Positions 15,674 to 24,372 of a DNA stretch of 64,000 nt are shown here, piece by piece; the stretch's first letter is position 1; every line of letters starts with the position of its first letter. The DNA is from UBA2645 sp044360285 (GTDB lineage Bacteria > Pseudomonadota > Alphaproteobacteria > Rickettsiales > UBA1997). A program made the translations under genes and the position numbers. A model generated the notes under the pieces. That model did no database searches. It was given only the letters and a program-made list of their open reading frames with translations, and was not told the origin of the DNA. Location of the stretch: assembly GCA_044360285.1 (NCBI GenBank), contig JBIKKP010000001.1:16188-80187 (forward strand), read 5' to 3'.

Positions 15674-16672
15674 ATGCCTTCCAAATCAGGTGCTGCAAAG
15701 CACAATTCTATCAAAGATTTTTCTAAAAAAGAGCTACTCGCTTTTTATCGCGAAATGCTGCTGATCCGCCGCTTCGAAGAACGCGCTGGCCAGCTTTATG
15801 GCATGGGACTAATTGCGGGCTTTTGCCACCTTTACATTGGCCAAGAAGCAATTGCCACTGGCATGCACCACACCATGATTCCAGGCGATAAAGTCATCAC
15901 CACCTACCGCGATCACGGCCACATGATTTCTGTTGGCTCTGACCCGAAAAAAATTATGGCCGAACTTTTGGGCCGTAAAGACGGCTCTTCAAAAGGAAAA
16001 GGTGGATCGATGCACCTTTTTGATCTCGAAAAACATTTCTACGGCGGACATGGAATTGTTGGCGCCTCGGTTCCAATTGGCGCTGGGCTTGCTTTTGCTG
16101 ATAAATATAACGGCAACAACAACGTCACTTACTGCTATTTTGGTGACGGCGCGGCACATCAGGGCCAAGTTTATGAAAGCTTCAACATGGCGAAATTGTG
16201 GAATCTGCCTGTTCTATTCATCATCGAAAATAACCACTACGCCATGGGCACTTCACTGAAGCGCTCCTCTTCTGTTGACGAGCTCCACAAGCGTGGCATT
16301 GGCTTCAACATTCCTGGCGTAAAAATTAACGGCATGGATGTTTTTGACGTAATTCGCGATGGCCAGAAATGCGTTGATTTTGTTCGCGCCGGCAATGGTC
16401 CAATGATTTTGGAAATGGACACTTATCGCTATCGCGGCCACTCAATGTCTGATCCGGCAACCTATCGCAGCAAAGAAGAATTGAACGACAAAAAAGACCT
16501 CGACCCAATTGAGTCTCTGCGCGCACAGGCCTTAGAAGCAAAAGTGCTTACCGAAGCTGAAATCAAAAAAATCGACGAAGAAGTTAAAAACGAAGTTAAC
16601 GACATAGTCGAATTTGCCAAAAACTCTCCAGAGCCTGATGAATCAGAGCTTCTCACTGAAGTTTACAATTAA
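15674..16672 (+). CDS. pdhA: pyruvate dehydrogenase E1 component, alpha subunit
   Basis: Thiamine diphosphate enzyme that decarboxylates pyruvate as part of the PDH complex, feeding acetyl-CoA to the TCA cycle. 332 residues. The TPP motif runs from GDGAAHQG to ENNHYAMGT (about 157-192), and YRYRGHSMSDPATYR is the phosphorylation-loop-like region. It is followed directly by pdhB. Two-gene E1 is the alphaproteobacterial/mitochondrial type. Confidence 0.97.
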   Translation: MPSKSGAAKHNSIKDFSKKELLAFYREMLLIRRFEERAGQLYGMGLIAGFCHLYIGQEAIATGMHHTMIPGDKVITTYRDHGHMISVGSDPKKIMAELLGRKDGSSKGKGGSMHLFDLEKHFYGGHGIVGASVPIGAGLAFADKYNGNNNVTYCYFGDGAAHQGQVYESFNMAKLWNLPVLFIIENNHYAMGTSLKRSSSVDELHKRGIGFNIPGVKINGMDVFDVIRDGQKCVDFVRAGNGPMILEMDTYRYRGHSMSDPATYRSKEELNDKKDLDPIESLRAQALEAKVLTEAEIKKIDEEVKNEVNDIVEFAKNSPEPDESELLTEVYN

Positions 16673-16679
16673 GGAAAAC

Positions 16680-17669
16680 ATGACTCTAAGAAAAATTACC
16701 GTCCGTGAAGCACTCCGCGAAGCAATGGCTGAAGAGATGCGCGCGCATCAAGAAATTTTTGTTATGGGCGAAGAAGTCGCAGAATATAACGGTGCTTACA
16801 AAGTGACTCAGGGACTTTTGGCCGAATTTGGCGCCAAGCGCGTAATCGACACGCCAATCACTGAACAAGGTTTTGCTGGATTGGCGATTGGCGCGGCTTT
16901 TGCCGGTCTTCGTCCGGTCGTTGAATTTATGACTTTTAACTTTGCCATGCAGGCAATTGATCAAATTCTTAACTCGGCAGCGAAAACAAATTACATGTCT
17001 GGCGGCCAAGTTCGTTGCCCAATTGTTTTCCGCGGACCTAACGGCGCAGCGTCTCGCGTTGGTGCGCAGCACTCGCAATGCTACGCGGCTTGGTATGGCT
17101 CAATTCCTGGTTTAAAAGTTGTTTCACCTTACAGCGCGGCTGACGCAAAAGGTTTGTTAAAAGCGGCAATTCGCGATCCAAATCCTGTGGTTTTCCTCGA
17201 AAATGAAATCACTTACGGCTTTTCTTTCGAAGAAGAATATGACGACGACCACGTTGTTGAAATTGGCAAAGCAAAAGTTCTTCGCGAAGGAAGTGATGTC
17301 ACAATTATTGCCTTTTCTTTGGTCGTAAAATATGCACTTGAAGCTGCAGAGGCGCTTGCCGCTGAAGGCATTAGCGCCGAAGTAATTGACCTGCGCACTA
17401 TCCGCCCAATTGATCGCGAAACTATTGTTGAATCAGTGAAAAAAACTTCACGCTGCGTGACTGTTGAAGAAGGTTTTCCATTCGCTTCAATTGGCTCTGA
17501 AATTGCCTCAATTTTGATGGAAGAAGCTTTCGATTATCTTGACGCACCGGTGAAAAAATTGGCCTCGGTTGACGCGCCACTGCCATATGCCGCAAACCTT
17601 GAGCGCCTAGCCTTGCCAAAGACAAATAACATTATCGACGCCGTAAAAGAAGTTTGCTTTCGCGGCTAA
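16680..17669 (+). CDS. pdhB: pyruvate dehydrogenase E1 component, beta subunit
   Basis: 329 residues from the ATG at 16680, which has an AAGGA ribosome site 5 bp upstream. EEVAEYNGAYKVTQGL and DTPITEQGFAGLAIGAA are family motifs. Many alphaproteobacterial PdhB proteins carry an N-terminal lipoyl domain; this one does not. Its TAA overlaps the next ATG (TAATG), so ftsB is translationally coupled. Confidence 0.97.
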   Translation: MTLRKITVREALREAMAEEMRAHQEIFVMGEEVAEYNGAYKVTQGLLAEFGAKRVIDTPITEQGFAGLAIGAAFAGLRPVVEFMTFNFAMQAIDQILNSAAKTNYMSGGQVRCPIVFRGPNGAASRVGAQHSQCYAAWYGSIPGLKVVSPYSAADAKGLLKAAIRDPNPVVFLENEITYGFSFEEEYDDDHVVEIGKAKVLREGSDVTIIAFSLVVKYALEAAEALAAEGISAEVIDLRTIRPIDRETIVESVKKTSRCVTVEEGFPFASIGSEIASILMEEAFDYLDAPVKKLASVDAPLPYAANLERLALPKTNNIIDAVKEVCFRG

Positions 17670-18019
17670 TGGCACAAAACTTTGTCTATAACATCGTCAG
17701 GCAATATAACATCACAAAACCCCTCTTCATCGGCTATTTCATTAGCTTCTTCGTCATTTTGTATTTTTTATTTTTCACGATTTTTGGCCAAAAAGGCCTC
17801 GTTGAAATGATGCGCCTGCAAGCAAAAGTTGAAAATAAAGAAATCGCCAAACAGCAGCTGCAAGATAAAATGCAGGCAAAGAAAAACATGGTTGATGGCA
17901 TGAGCCTTAACTCTCTGGACCTTGATTTACTAGATGAAGAATCACGCAAAGTTTTGGGATATGTCGGCAAAAACGAAGTGGTGATCTATCAAGAAAATCT
18001 CAAAGAAAAACAGCAATGA
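17669..18019 (+). CDS. ftsB: FtsB/DivIC-like septum formation initiator
   Basis: 116 residues: short cytoplasmic N-terminus, one membrane helix (about 18-40) and a periplasmic coiled coil (EMMRLQAKVENKEIAKQQLQ) followed by LDLDLLDEESRKVLGYVGKNEVVIY, the end typical of septum formation initiators. It bridges cell division membrane proteins. The gene sits next to pdhA/pdhB, as in many Alphaproteobacteria, which supports the call. Confidence 0.87.
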   Translation: MAQNFVYNIVRQYNITKPLFIGYFISFFVILYFLFFTIFGQKGLVEMMRLQAKVENKEIAKQQLQDKMQAKKNMVDGMSLNSLDLDLLDEESRKVLGYVGKNEVVIYQENLKEKQQ

Positions 18020-18633
18020 ACCTAGCCCGCGAATCACTGCGCAAGTCGCTGCATTTTACCTTAATTTTGCTGCCAATTCTTTACTGCTATTTCGGTAAAT
18101 GGCCGTTTTTGATGGTTCTCTCACCAATTGCCGCAATCGTTATTGGCCTTGATTACCTGCGCCGCGACAGGCCAAAACTTAACCAATTTTTTATTGCAAT
18201 TTTGCGCCCAGTTTTGCGCGATTTTGAACTTGGTGGAAAAAAACTTTGCGGCGCAAGCTTTGTGGTTCTAAGCGCTTGCTTTGTTTTTCTAATTTTCAGC
18301 AAAGAAATTGCCGTCACTGCTTTCACAATTCTTGTAATCTCTGACGGCTTGGCGGCTTTGGTTGGAAAGGCAGTTGTCAGCCAACCATTTTATGAAAAAT
18401 CTCTCGCCGGCGCAGCGGCTTTTGCCATCAGCGGGTTCGCAATTCTTGTCACTTGCGGCATAATTTTTGATTCGCGCGCCTGGTTTTATTTATTTGGCCT
18501 CTTCGCACTTTTTTGCGTAACCATGCTCGAGTCACGCCCCAGCTTGCTTGGAATCGATGACAACTTCACAATTCCTGCTGGTTTTGCTGCAATTATGGGA
18601 TTTTTCGACATCCTGTGGAACTACAACTACTAA
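18016..18633 (+). CDS. diacylglycerol/polyprenol kinase family membrane protein
   Basis: 205 residues with six or more hydrophobic segments. ESLRKSLHFTLILLPI, LGGKKLCGASFVVLSA and ISDGLAALVGK recall the CTP-dependent dolichol/phytol kinase family, where the DxxAxxxGK motif binds nucleotide. The substrate is not predictable. It overlaps ftsB by 4 bp and precedes dnaG by 6 bp. Confidence 0.65.
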   Translation: MNLARESLRKSLHFTLILLPILYCYFGKWPFLMVLSPIAAIVIGLDYLRRDRPKLNQFFIAILRPVLRDFELGGKKLCGASFVVLSACFVFLIFSKEIAVTAFTILVISDGLAALVGKAVVSQPFYEKSLAGAAAFAISGFAILVTCGIIFDSRAWFYLFGLFALFCVTMLESRPSLLGIDDNFTIPAGFAAIMGFFDILWNYNY

Positions 18634-18639
18634 GGCGCA

Positions 18640-20430
18640 ATGCTCTTTCCAAAGGATTTTCCAGACAAATTGCGCGCCAGTATTTTGACTTCGGAAGTAG
18701 TTGGAAAAAAAGTTAAGCTGAAGCTGCGTGGCAAGGAATTCCAAGGCCTCTGCCCATTTCATAACGAAAAAAGCCCGTCTTTTACCGTCAACGATCAAAA
18801 AGGATTTTTTCACTGTTTTGGCTGCAGTGCACATGGCGATATCATTAGCTTTGTGATGAAAAATGAAGGCTTAGAATTTAAAGATGCGGTGCAACAACTT
18901 GCCGAAAATTTTGGCATTCCAATTCCCGAAGTAAAAAGCAATCCCACCCTAGAAAACAAAGAAGCGCGCGAGTTTATAATTGCTGAAAAAATCTGCCAAT
19001 TTTTTGAACAAAATCTTTACGAAGATGCCGCCAAAGAGGCGCGCGCTTATTTGCGTAAACGCGCTCTAAATTCGCAAATTGCCAAAAATTTTCGTTTAGG
19101 TTTTGCCAAAAATTCTTACGAAAATCTGATCACCTTTTTGAAAGGCGAAGGCTTTAGCGACAGCGAAATAGCAGCTTGCGGCGTGGTTGGCAAAAACAGT
19201 CAAAACAAACTCTACGACAAATTTCGTAGCCGCGTTGTCTTTCCAATTTTTGATAAAAAAAATCGCGTAATTGCTTTCGGCGGCCGCACTATTGCTGACG
19301 AAATGCCGAAATATCTCAACTCGGCAGAAACTGTTTTATTCAAAAAAAGCCAAACACTTTACAACCTAAACAAAGCCCGCAAAGCCATATTTGACAAGGG
19401 TTTTGCCGTTGTTGTGGAAGGCTACATGGACGCAATTTCACTGAGCGTTAATGGAATTGAAAACGTTGTCGCCGGCCTTGGCACAGCGCTTGGCGAAGGA
19501 CATTTGCGCGAACTTTTCTACATCACCGACAAAATCGTAATTTGCCTGGATGGGGACGATGCGGGCATTCGCGCCGCAAAAAGAACTGCAGAAATTGCGC
19601 TGCCCTTGGTGAGTGCGAAGAAAAACATTTTTTTCTTGCGGCTGCCAAACCATATGGATCCTGATGATTTCGTTAAAAAATTTGGCGCAGGCGAGCTAAA
19701 CAAACTTCTGCAGCAAGCAACACCGCTGTCTGAAGCCGTTTTTGAATTTGTACTGATGGATCTTGCAATCGACAAAAATAAGAAGGTTTCGGCAGAAAAT
19801 AAGGCAAAAATTGAGGCTGCTTTAAACGAAAAAACCAGCGCCATTGTTGATTCGGCGCTAAAAAGGCATTTTACGTTTTTTTTCAAAGATTTGCTCTTTG
19901 CCCTAGGTCGCGGCCAAAAGAACTCGCTGCAAAATTTTAATAAATTTTCGACAAAAATTTACAGCAAACCCGCCGTAAGTCTGGCTGATTCTTTGGCTCA
20001 AGATATAATCGCGCTAATTCTCTGCTTTCCTTCTCTCTCTAGCTTCCGCGACGATATTTTAGACATCAAAGAAGTTCACCTTTCCAGCGAAAAATTCAGT
20101 CATATCAAGGATTTTCTAGTCGCGGCAATTGAGGATGGTGAAGAAAATTTAGTCGCGGCCCTTGAAAATTCAGACTTCGCAGCTGATATTGCTGAAATCA
20201 AAAATCTTGTCACCAGCTTCTCCGCTCAAAGTTTTTCAGACTCCTTTTTAATCAAATTCCGCATTCTACTTTTGAAAGACTTACTTCTTCAAATAGAGCT
20301 GCAATACAAGGATTCTCTAGCTCAAAGCAACGACGCTAATTTTGATAATAGCCAAAAAATAAAAGAAATTTTTGATTACAAAAAGTCGCTAGAGCTGCAA
20401 GTACAAGCCCTGGAAAAGGAACTAATTTAA
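18640..20430 (+). CDS. dnaG: DNA primase
   Basis: Makes RNA primers for replication. 596 residues. The CHC2 zinc finger CPFHNEKSPSFTVNDQ...CFGC is near 39-64. The catalytic Toprim domain has VVEGYMDAI (near 257-265) and CLDGDDAGIRAAKR (near 303-316). The C-terminal part (about 430-596) is a weakly conserved DnaB-binding region. dnaG directly before rpoD is the common macromolecular-synthesis arrangement. Confidence 0.97.
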   Translation: MLFPKDFPDKLRASILTSEVVGKKVKLKLRGKEFQGLCPFHNEKSPSFTVNDQKGFFHCFGCSAHGDIISFVMKNEGLEFKDAVQQLAENFGIPIPEVKSNPTLENKEAREFIIAEKICQFFEQNLYEDAAKEARAYLRKRALNSQIAKNFRLGFAKNSYENLITFLKGEGFSDSEIAACGVVGKNSQNKLYDKFRSRVVFPIFDKKNRVIAFGGRTIADEMPKYLNSAETVLFKKSQTLYNLNKARKAIFDKGFAVVVEGYMDAISLSVNGIENVVAGLGTALGEGHLRELFYITDKIVICLDGDDAGIRAAKRTAEIALPLVSAKKNIFFLRLPNHMDPDDFVKKFGAGELNKLLQQATPLSEAVFEFVLMDLAIDKNKKVSAENKAKIEAALNEKTSAIVDSALKRHFTFFFKDLLFALGRGQKNSLQNFNKFSTKIYSKPAVSLADSLAQDIIALILCFPSLSSFRDDILDIKEVHLSSEKFSHIKDFLVAAIEDGEENLVAALENSDFAADIAEIKNLVTSFSAQSFSDSFLIKFRILLLKDLLLQIELQYKDSLAQSNDANFDNSQKIKEIFDYKKSLELQVQALEKELI

Positions 20431-20443
20431 CTAAAAAAAACTT

Positions 20444-22789
20444 ATGCCTGCTAAAAAAATCGCTAAAAAACTTCCGGTTAAAAAAGCTGCAAAGCCAGTA
20501 AAAAAGCCAGTTGCAAAAGCTAAGGTCGTAAAAAAACCAGCGGCAAAAATTGTTAAAAAAGCTGCGCCAAAAGTTGTTAAAGCAGCAAAGAAGCCAGAAA
20601 TAAAAAAAGCTGTAAAAGCAGTAAAGAAGGCAGTTTCCAAGGCTAAAGAAATCAAAAAACCGGCACCAAAAAAAGAACTAAAAGCCGCAAAACCAGCAGC
20701 AAAAACAAAAGTCACCAAAGAAAAAGTGACCAAGGCAAAACCAGCTAAAGTTGCTAAAATCAAGGAACCAAAACCAAAGAAAGAGCCTAAACCAAAAAAA
20801 GAAAAGAAAGTTAAACCGGCAATTAATGATCGAACCGGCGCTTTGGCAGAAAAATATCAGCTGATTCAAGGCGTAAAAAACGCCATCCAAAAGAAAGAGG
20901 ATGAAGGTCAGAAGATCTCAATTGATATGGCCGAAAAGCTTAAAAAGCTTCTTGCGCTTGGCAAAACTCAGGGCTTTTTAACTCACGATCAAATCAGCGA
21001 AAATATCGATGCCGAGCTTGATGCACGTAAGCTTGATCGCATCCTTGACATTCTAACCGAATTCAAAATTCAAATTGTTGAGCGCGAGGAAGATCTCGAC
21101 AAAATCATGGAAGAAGCCATGAGCGCGAAGGACGAAGAAAAAAGTCAAAAACGCAGCGAAGATTCGGTAAAAACTTACCTCAAATCGATGAGCATCGTAA
21201 AATTGCTCACAAGAGAAGACGAAGTTGCCATCGCCATGCGAATCGAAGAAGGCCGCAACAAAACCATCCGCTCGCTTTACCAAAGCCCAATCATCATGCG
21301 CCACTTCATCGAGTGGTACAACGGCCTGGCGAATGGCACCATCTTGCTTCGTGACCTGATTAGAATTGACGAAACTTACAATTCCGAACTCGAAGAAATG
21401 ATTCGCAATAACGATCAATCTGAACAAAGCGAAGAAGATTTGGCGGCGTTTTTAAGCGAGCAAGTTGACAGCGGAACAGAAAATCCTGAGGAAACTTTCT
21501 TCGAAGATGAAGAGTTGGAAGAAATTGACGAAAGTGTTGTTTCTTTTGTGTCAATGGAACGCATTTTGATGCCAAAGATGCTCGATTTGTTCCAAAGAAT
21601 TGCAACGATTTGTCAAAAAATTATCGACAAATCTTCGACCAAAACTCACGAGCAAATTAAAACCGACAAAGAGATCAATAAGCTGAAGCACGATTTCGAA
21701 GAACTTTCCAAAGAAGTCAGTTTCAACGATTCTTTGATCAAAGCTTTGGTTGAGCAGCTTTATGAAGCGCAACAAAAATTACTGGGAATTGAAATGGAAT
21801 TGTTGCACCTGTCACGCAATTACAACATCGACAAAACCGACTTCCTGAAAAATTACCAAGGCATTGAAGAAGGCGACAAATGGATCAAAAAAATCGCCGC
21901 ACTGAAAGATAAAAAATGGCAAAAATTCGCTGCGGAAGGACAAGCAAAAATCATCGAAATCCAAGCTAGAATCGCCAAATTCACCAAAATTATGGGCGTG
22001 AACATCAGCGACTTTAAGCAGATGATTAACGTGCTACGCAGAAGCCAAGAAGAAGAACTGCGCGCCAAAAAAGAAATGATTGAGGCCAACTTACGTTTGG
22101 TTGTTTCAATTGCTAAAAAATACACCAATCGCGGTTTACAATTCCTCGACTTAATCCAGGAAGGCAACATTGGCTTGATGCGCGCCGTTGACAAATTCGA
22201 ATATCGTCGTGGTTACAAATTCTCGACCTACGCAACTTGGTGGATTCGCCAAGCAATCACGCGCGCCATTGCCGATCAATCACGCACAATTCGTATCCCA
22301 ATTCACATGGTGGAAACGATTAACAAAATCGTCAAAACCTCGCGCCAATTGACGCAAGAGCTTGGCAGATCGCCAGACGCGCAAGAAATTGCCGACAAAC
22401 TTTTGATGCCAGTTGACAAGGTTCGTAAAGTTTTACGCACTTCAAAAGACCCAGTGAGTCTTGAATCGCCTATTTCAGGAGATGATGAGGAAAGCGTGCT
22501 CGGTGATTTTATCGAAGACAAAACTGCAGTTCTTCCTTTCGACGCCGCTTCGCATTCTAAACTAAAAGAGGTGACCGCACAAATGTTGTCATCACTCACC
22601 GCCCGTGAAGAACGTGTGCTGCGCATGCGCTTTGGCATTGGCATGGTGACCGATCACACTTTGGAAGAAGTGGGTAAACAATTTTCCGTGACACGCGAAC
22701 GTATTCGTCAAATCGAAGCGAAAGCACTGAAGAAATTGCAACATCCAAAACGCTCGAAAATTATGAAGAGCTTCTTGCAAGACGTGTAG
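20444..22789 (+). CDS. rpoD: RNA polymerase primary sigma factor RpoD with Lys/Ala-rich N-terminal extension
   Basis: 781 residues. The first ~128 residues are almost entirely Lys, Ala, Pro and Val repeats (AKKP, VKKA, PKPKKE), like histone H1 tails or AlgP, and are not part of normal sigma-70. Region 1.1 follows (about 140-210), then a long acidic spacer (EETFFEDEELEEIDE), region 2 (RLVVSIAKKYTNRGLQFLDLIQEGN, ATWWIRQAITRAI), region 3, and region 4 (TLEEVGKQFSVTRERIRQIEAKAL). ATGs within the tail are lacking, so the tail is part of the encoded protein. It ends at a strong terminator. Confidence 0.96.
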   Translation: MPAKKIAKKLPVKKAAKPVKKPVAKAKVVKKPAAKIVKKAAPKVVKAAKKPEIKKAVKAVKKAVSKAKEIKKPAPKKELKAAKPAAKTKVTKEKVTKAKPAKVAKIKEPKPKKEPKPKKEKKVKPAINDRTGALAEKYQLIQGVKNAIQKKEDEGQKISIDMAEKLKKLLALGKTQGFLTHDQISENIDAELDARKLDRILDILTEFKIQIVEREEDLDKIMEEAMSAKDEEKSQKRSEDSVKTYLKSMSIVKLLTREDEVAIAMRIEEGRNKTIRSLYQSPIIMRHFIEWYNGLANGTILLRDLIRIDETYNSELEEMIRNNDQSEQSEEDLAAFLSEQVDSGTENPEETFFEDEELEEIDESVVSFVSMERILMPKMLDLFQRIATICQKIIDKSSTKTHEQIKTDKEINKLKHDFEELSKEVSFNDSLIKALVEQLYEAQQKLLGIEMELLHLSRNYNIDKTDFLKNYQGIEEGDKWIKKIAALKDKKWQKFAAEGQAKIIEIQARIAKFTKIMGVNISDFKQMINVLRRSQEEELRAKKEMIEANLRLVVSIAKKYTNRGLQFLDLIQEGNIGLMRAVDKFEYRRGYKFSTYATWWIRQAITRAIADQSRTIRIPIHMVETINKIVKTSRQLTQELGRSPDAQEIADKLLMPVDKVRKVLRTSKDPVSLESPISGDDEESVLGDFIEDKTAVLPFDAASHSKLKEVTAQMLSSLTAREERVLRMRFGIGMVTDHTLEEVGKQFSVTRERIRQIEAKALKKLQHPKRSKIMKSFLQDV

Positions 22790-22812
22790 ACGTGAGTTGC
22801 AGCAAGTACTTA

Positions 22813-22851
22813 AACCGCCTTCTGATTAAAAATCGGAAGGCGGTTTTTTTT
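22813..22851 (+). terminator. rho-independent terminator after rpoD
   Basis: Perfect 10-bp stem AACCGCCTTC (22813-22822) with GAAGGCGGTT (22836-22845), 13-nt loop, then a T-run to 22851. Confidence 0.93.
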
Positions 22852-22880
22852 GGGCAAAAAATTGCTCGAAGTGAATACAA

Positions 22881-22906
22881 AACCCTCTTTGAAAAAGAGG
22901 GTTTTT
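22881..22906 (+). terminator. second hairpin with T-run after rpoD
   Basis: AACCCTCTTT pairs with AAAGAGGGTT over 10 bp around loop GAA, followed by a short T-run. It may be a back-up terminator. The same design (CCTC..TTT-GAA-AAA..GAGG) recurs in front of crcB at 42940-42968. Confidence 0.7.
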
Positions 22907-22954
22907 GATGAACTTTTTTTTGGAGCTAACAGCCTCAAGGCCTCAGATGGATTT

Positions 22955-22977
22955 ATTCCTGCCGCCGCGGCAGGAAT
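22955..22977. repeat. GC-rich perfect hairpin at the 3' end of the hda-like gene
   Basis: ATTCCTGCCG and CGGCAGGAAT form a perfect 10-bp stem with a 3-nt loop, 8 bp past the stop of the minus-strand gene. No T-run follows on either strand, so it is a stabilising or rho-dependent end structure or a small repeat, not a classical terminator. Confidence 0.6.
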
Positions 22978-22985
22978 TGAAAAAA

Positions 22986-23639
22986 TCAGCCAAAAATTTC
23001 TCTGATTTTTTTTGCACTTAACTTTTCATGCGCCGCCGCATTTTCGATCAACTTTAACGCCGCAAAAATCGCTGCGTAGCTGCGTTCAATTTTCAGTAAA
23101 ATAAAATCAAGCGCCTCGTTTGAGAGTTTGATTTGCCTGCGTGCAAGGCCGCTTACCAAAAGCTGCTTCATTGAATCTAAACTTGGTTCAGCAATCTCCG
23201 CACAAACGATGTTTTTAAGGCGCGAGGCCAAATCTTTTATTTTAACTTTCGGTAAATTTTTTGCGGTGAGCAGCAAAAACGCTTTGGCCTCAGAAGCGCA
23301 GTTTATCAGGCGCAGCAGCAATTCTTCATCTTCAAACAAATCAAAATCTTCCAAAACGTAAAAGTTATTTTCGGCGAAAAATTTACTGAGATTTCCAGCA
23401 GCAACTTCTTCTTCTAACAGAAATTCAATTTGGTTTTCTTCAGCAAAAAGATGCAGCAAGTGAGTTTTTCCACAAGCCTGCGGGCCCTTTAAAATCAGGG
23501 ATGGCGCGTCAGTTTTTCGCGCAAAAAATGCGCTTAAAATTTTATGCGCTTTGGCATTTTCGCCAAGCAGCAAAAAATCTTGCGGCAAAAATTTCGCAGA
23601 ATTTTGGAAAGAAAAAGAAAGTTGCGGCAAGTTATTCAA
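22986..23639 (-). CDS. hda: DnaA-like/Hda-like replication regulator ATPase
   Basis: About 217 residues from a TTG at 23639. PQLSFSFQ is the clamp-binding QLxLxF-like motif seen at Hda N-termini. ILKGPQACGKTHLLHLF is the Walker A loop, and YVLEDFDLFEDEELLLRLINCA the Walker B region. The C-terminus lacks the DnaA DNA-binding domain IV, so this is the Hda/DnaA-related class that helps inactivate DnaA-ATP. Two ATGs (23684, 23675) lie upstream inside gatC, but homology-like sequence starts at LPQLSF, favouring the TTG. It overlaps gatC. Confidence 0.75.
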   Translation of the reverse strand: MNNLPQLSFSFQNSAKFLPQDFLLLGENAKAHKILSAFFARKTDAPSLILKGPQACGKTHLLHLFAEENQIEFLLEEEVAAGNLSKFFAENNFYVLEDFDLFEDEELLLRLINCASEAKAFLLLTAKNLPKVKIKDLASRLKNIVCAEIAEPSLDSMKQLLVSGLARRQIKLSNEALDFILLKIERSYAAIFAALKLIENAAAHEKLSAKKIREIFG

Positions 23640-23919
23640 TAACTTTTGGCACGGTGAAATAGCCGTATTTGGCATTCGGCGCATTTTTCAAAACATCGTC
23701 AGCAATGCCGCCATCAGTGATTTGGTCAGCTTCCAACCGAAGCGGTGCGTCGTGAACGTTGGTCATTGGCTCGACCATCGACGTGTCGACTTCTTTGAGT
23801 GAATCAACCCAGCCAATGATTTTATTGACCTGGCTGGCGACATTGTCGAAATCGTTTTTTGAGATTTCGATTCGCGCCAGTCGCGAAATTTTTTTGATGT
23901 CCTCGTGATTAACTGACAT
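23632..23919 (-). CDS. gatC: aspartyl/glutamyl-tRNA amidotransferase subunit C
   Basis: 95 residues; stabilises GatA/GatB, which convert misacylated Glu-tRNA(Gln) to Gln-tRNA(Gln). ISRLARIEISKNDFDNVASQVNKIIGWVDSLKEVDTSMVEPMTNV and the C-terminal VLKNAPNAKYGYFTVPKVIE are typical. gatA and gatB are not here. Its ATG abuts the divergent ruvX ATG. Confidence 0.94.
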   Translation of the reverse strand: MSVNHEDIKKISRLARIEISKNDFDNVASQVNKIIGWVDSLKEVDTSMVEPMTNVHDAPLRLEADQITDGGIADDVLKNAPNAKYGYFTVPKVIE

Positions 23920-24372
23920 ATGATTTTCCTAACAAAAAAAGATTTAATGGCCGCGCTTCCAGCCAATGGCAGATTGGTTGCGCTTGACGTTGGCACTAAA
24001 AGAATTGGCATCGCTTTAAGCGATGATTCGCGTTTTATTGCAACACCAAAAATGGTTTTAAACCGTCAAAGCAACCTGAAAGATTTCGCCAAAATTGCCG
24101 AATTTATTTCAAGTAATCAAGCCTGCGCTGCCATAATTGGCATGCCTTTGAACGACGATGAAATTGGCATTCGCATGAACGGATTCATCAAAAAATTTAG
24201 CGAAAATTTTGATGAATTTCTGGAAAAAAAATTCCCAATTTTATTTTTCGACGAAAGACTCAGCAGCTTCGAAGCCAGAGAATTCAACGCTTCCGAGCTT
24301 TCGCGTAAAAATAATCGATTTATTGACGACATCGCTGCCAGCGTAATTTTGCAGCATTTCTTGGATAGCTAG
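23920..24372 (+). CDS. ruvX: Holliday junction resolvase-like / pre-16S rRNA nuclease YqgF
   Basis: 150 residues of the RNase H-like YqgF fold: LVALDVGTKRIGIALSD (catalytic Asp), IIGMPLNDDEIGIR, and FFDERLSSFEAREF near 107-120. It functions in 16S 5' end processing and possibly recombination. The ATG at 23920 touches the gatC ATG head to head; the ATG at 23947 (MAALPANGR) would leave 27 bp. Its TAG shares CTAG with the stop of the convergent metalloprotease gene. Confidence 0.92.
   Translation: MIFLTKKDLMAALPANGRLVALDVGTKRIGIALSDDSRFIATPKMVLNRQSNLKDFAKIAEFISSNQACAAIIGMPLNDDEIGIRMNGFIKKFSENFDEFLEKKFPILFFDERLSSFEAREFNASELSRKNNRFIDDIAASVILQHFLDS

Noticed and set aside
20431..20763. Minus-strand hydrophobic frame opposite the rpoD tail
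   Set aside because: Phe/Ala/Thr repeats are the complement of Lys/Ala codons; no independent support.
22986..23639. Chromosome origin near a dnaA gene
   Set aside because: The gene lacks the DnaA DNA-binding domain and no cluster of DnaA boxes was noticed nearby.
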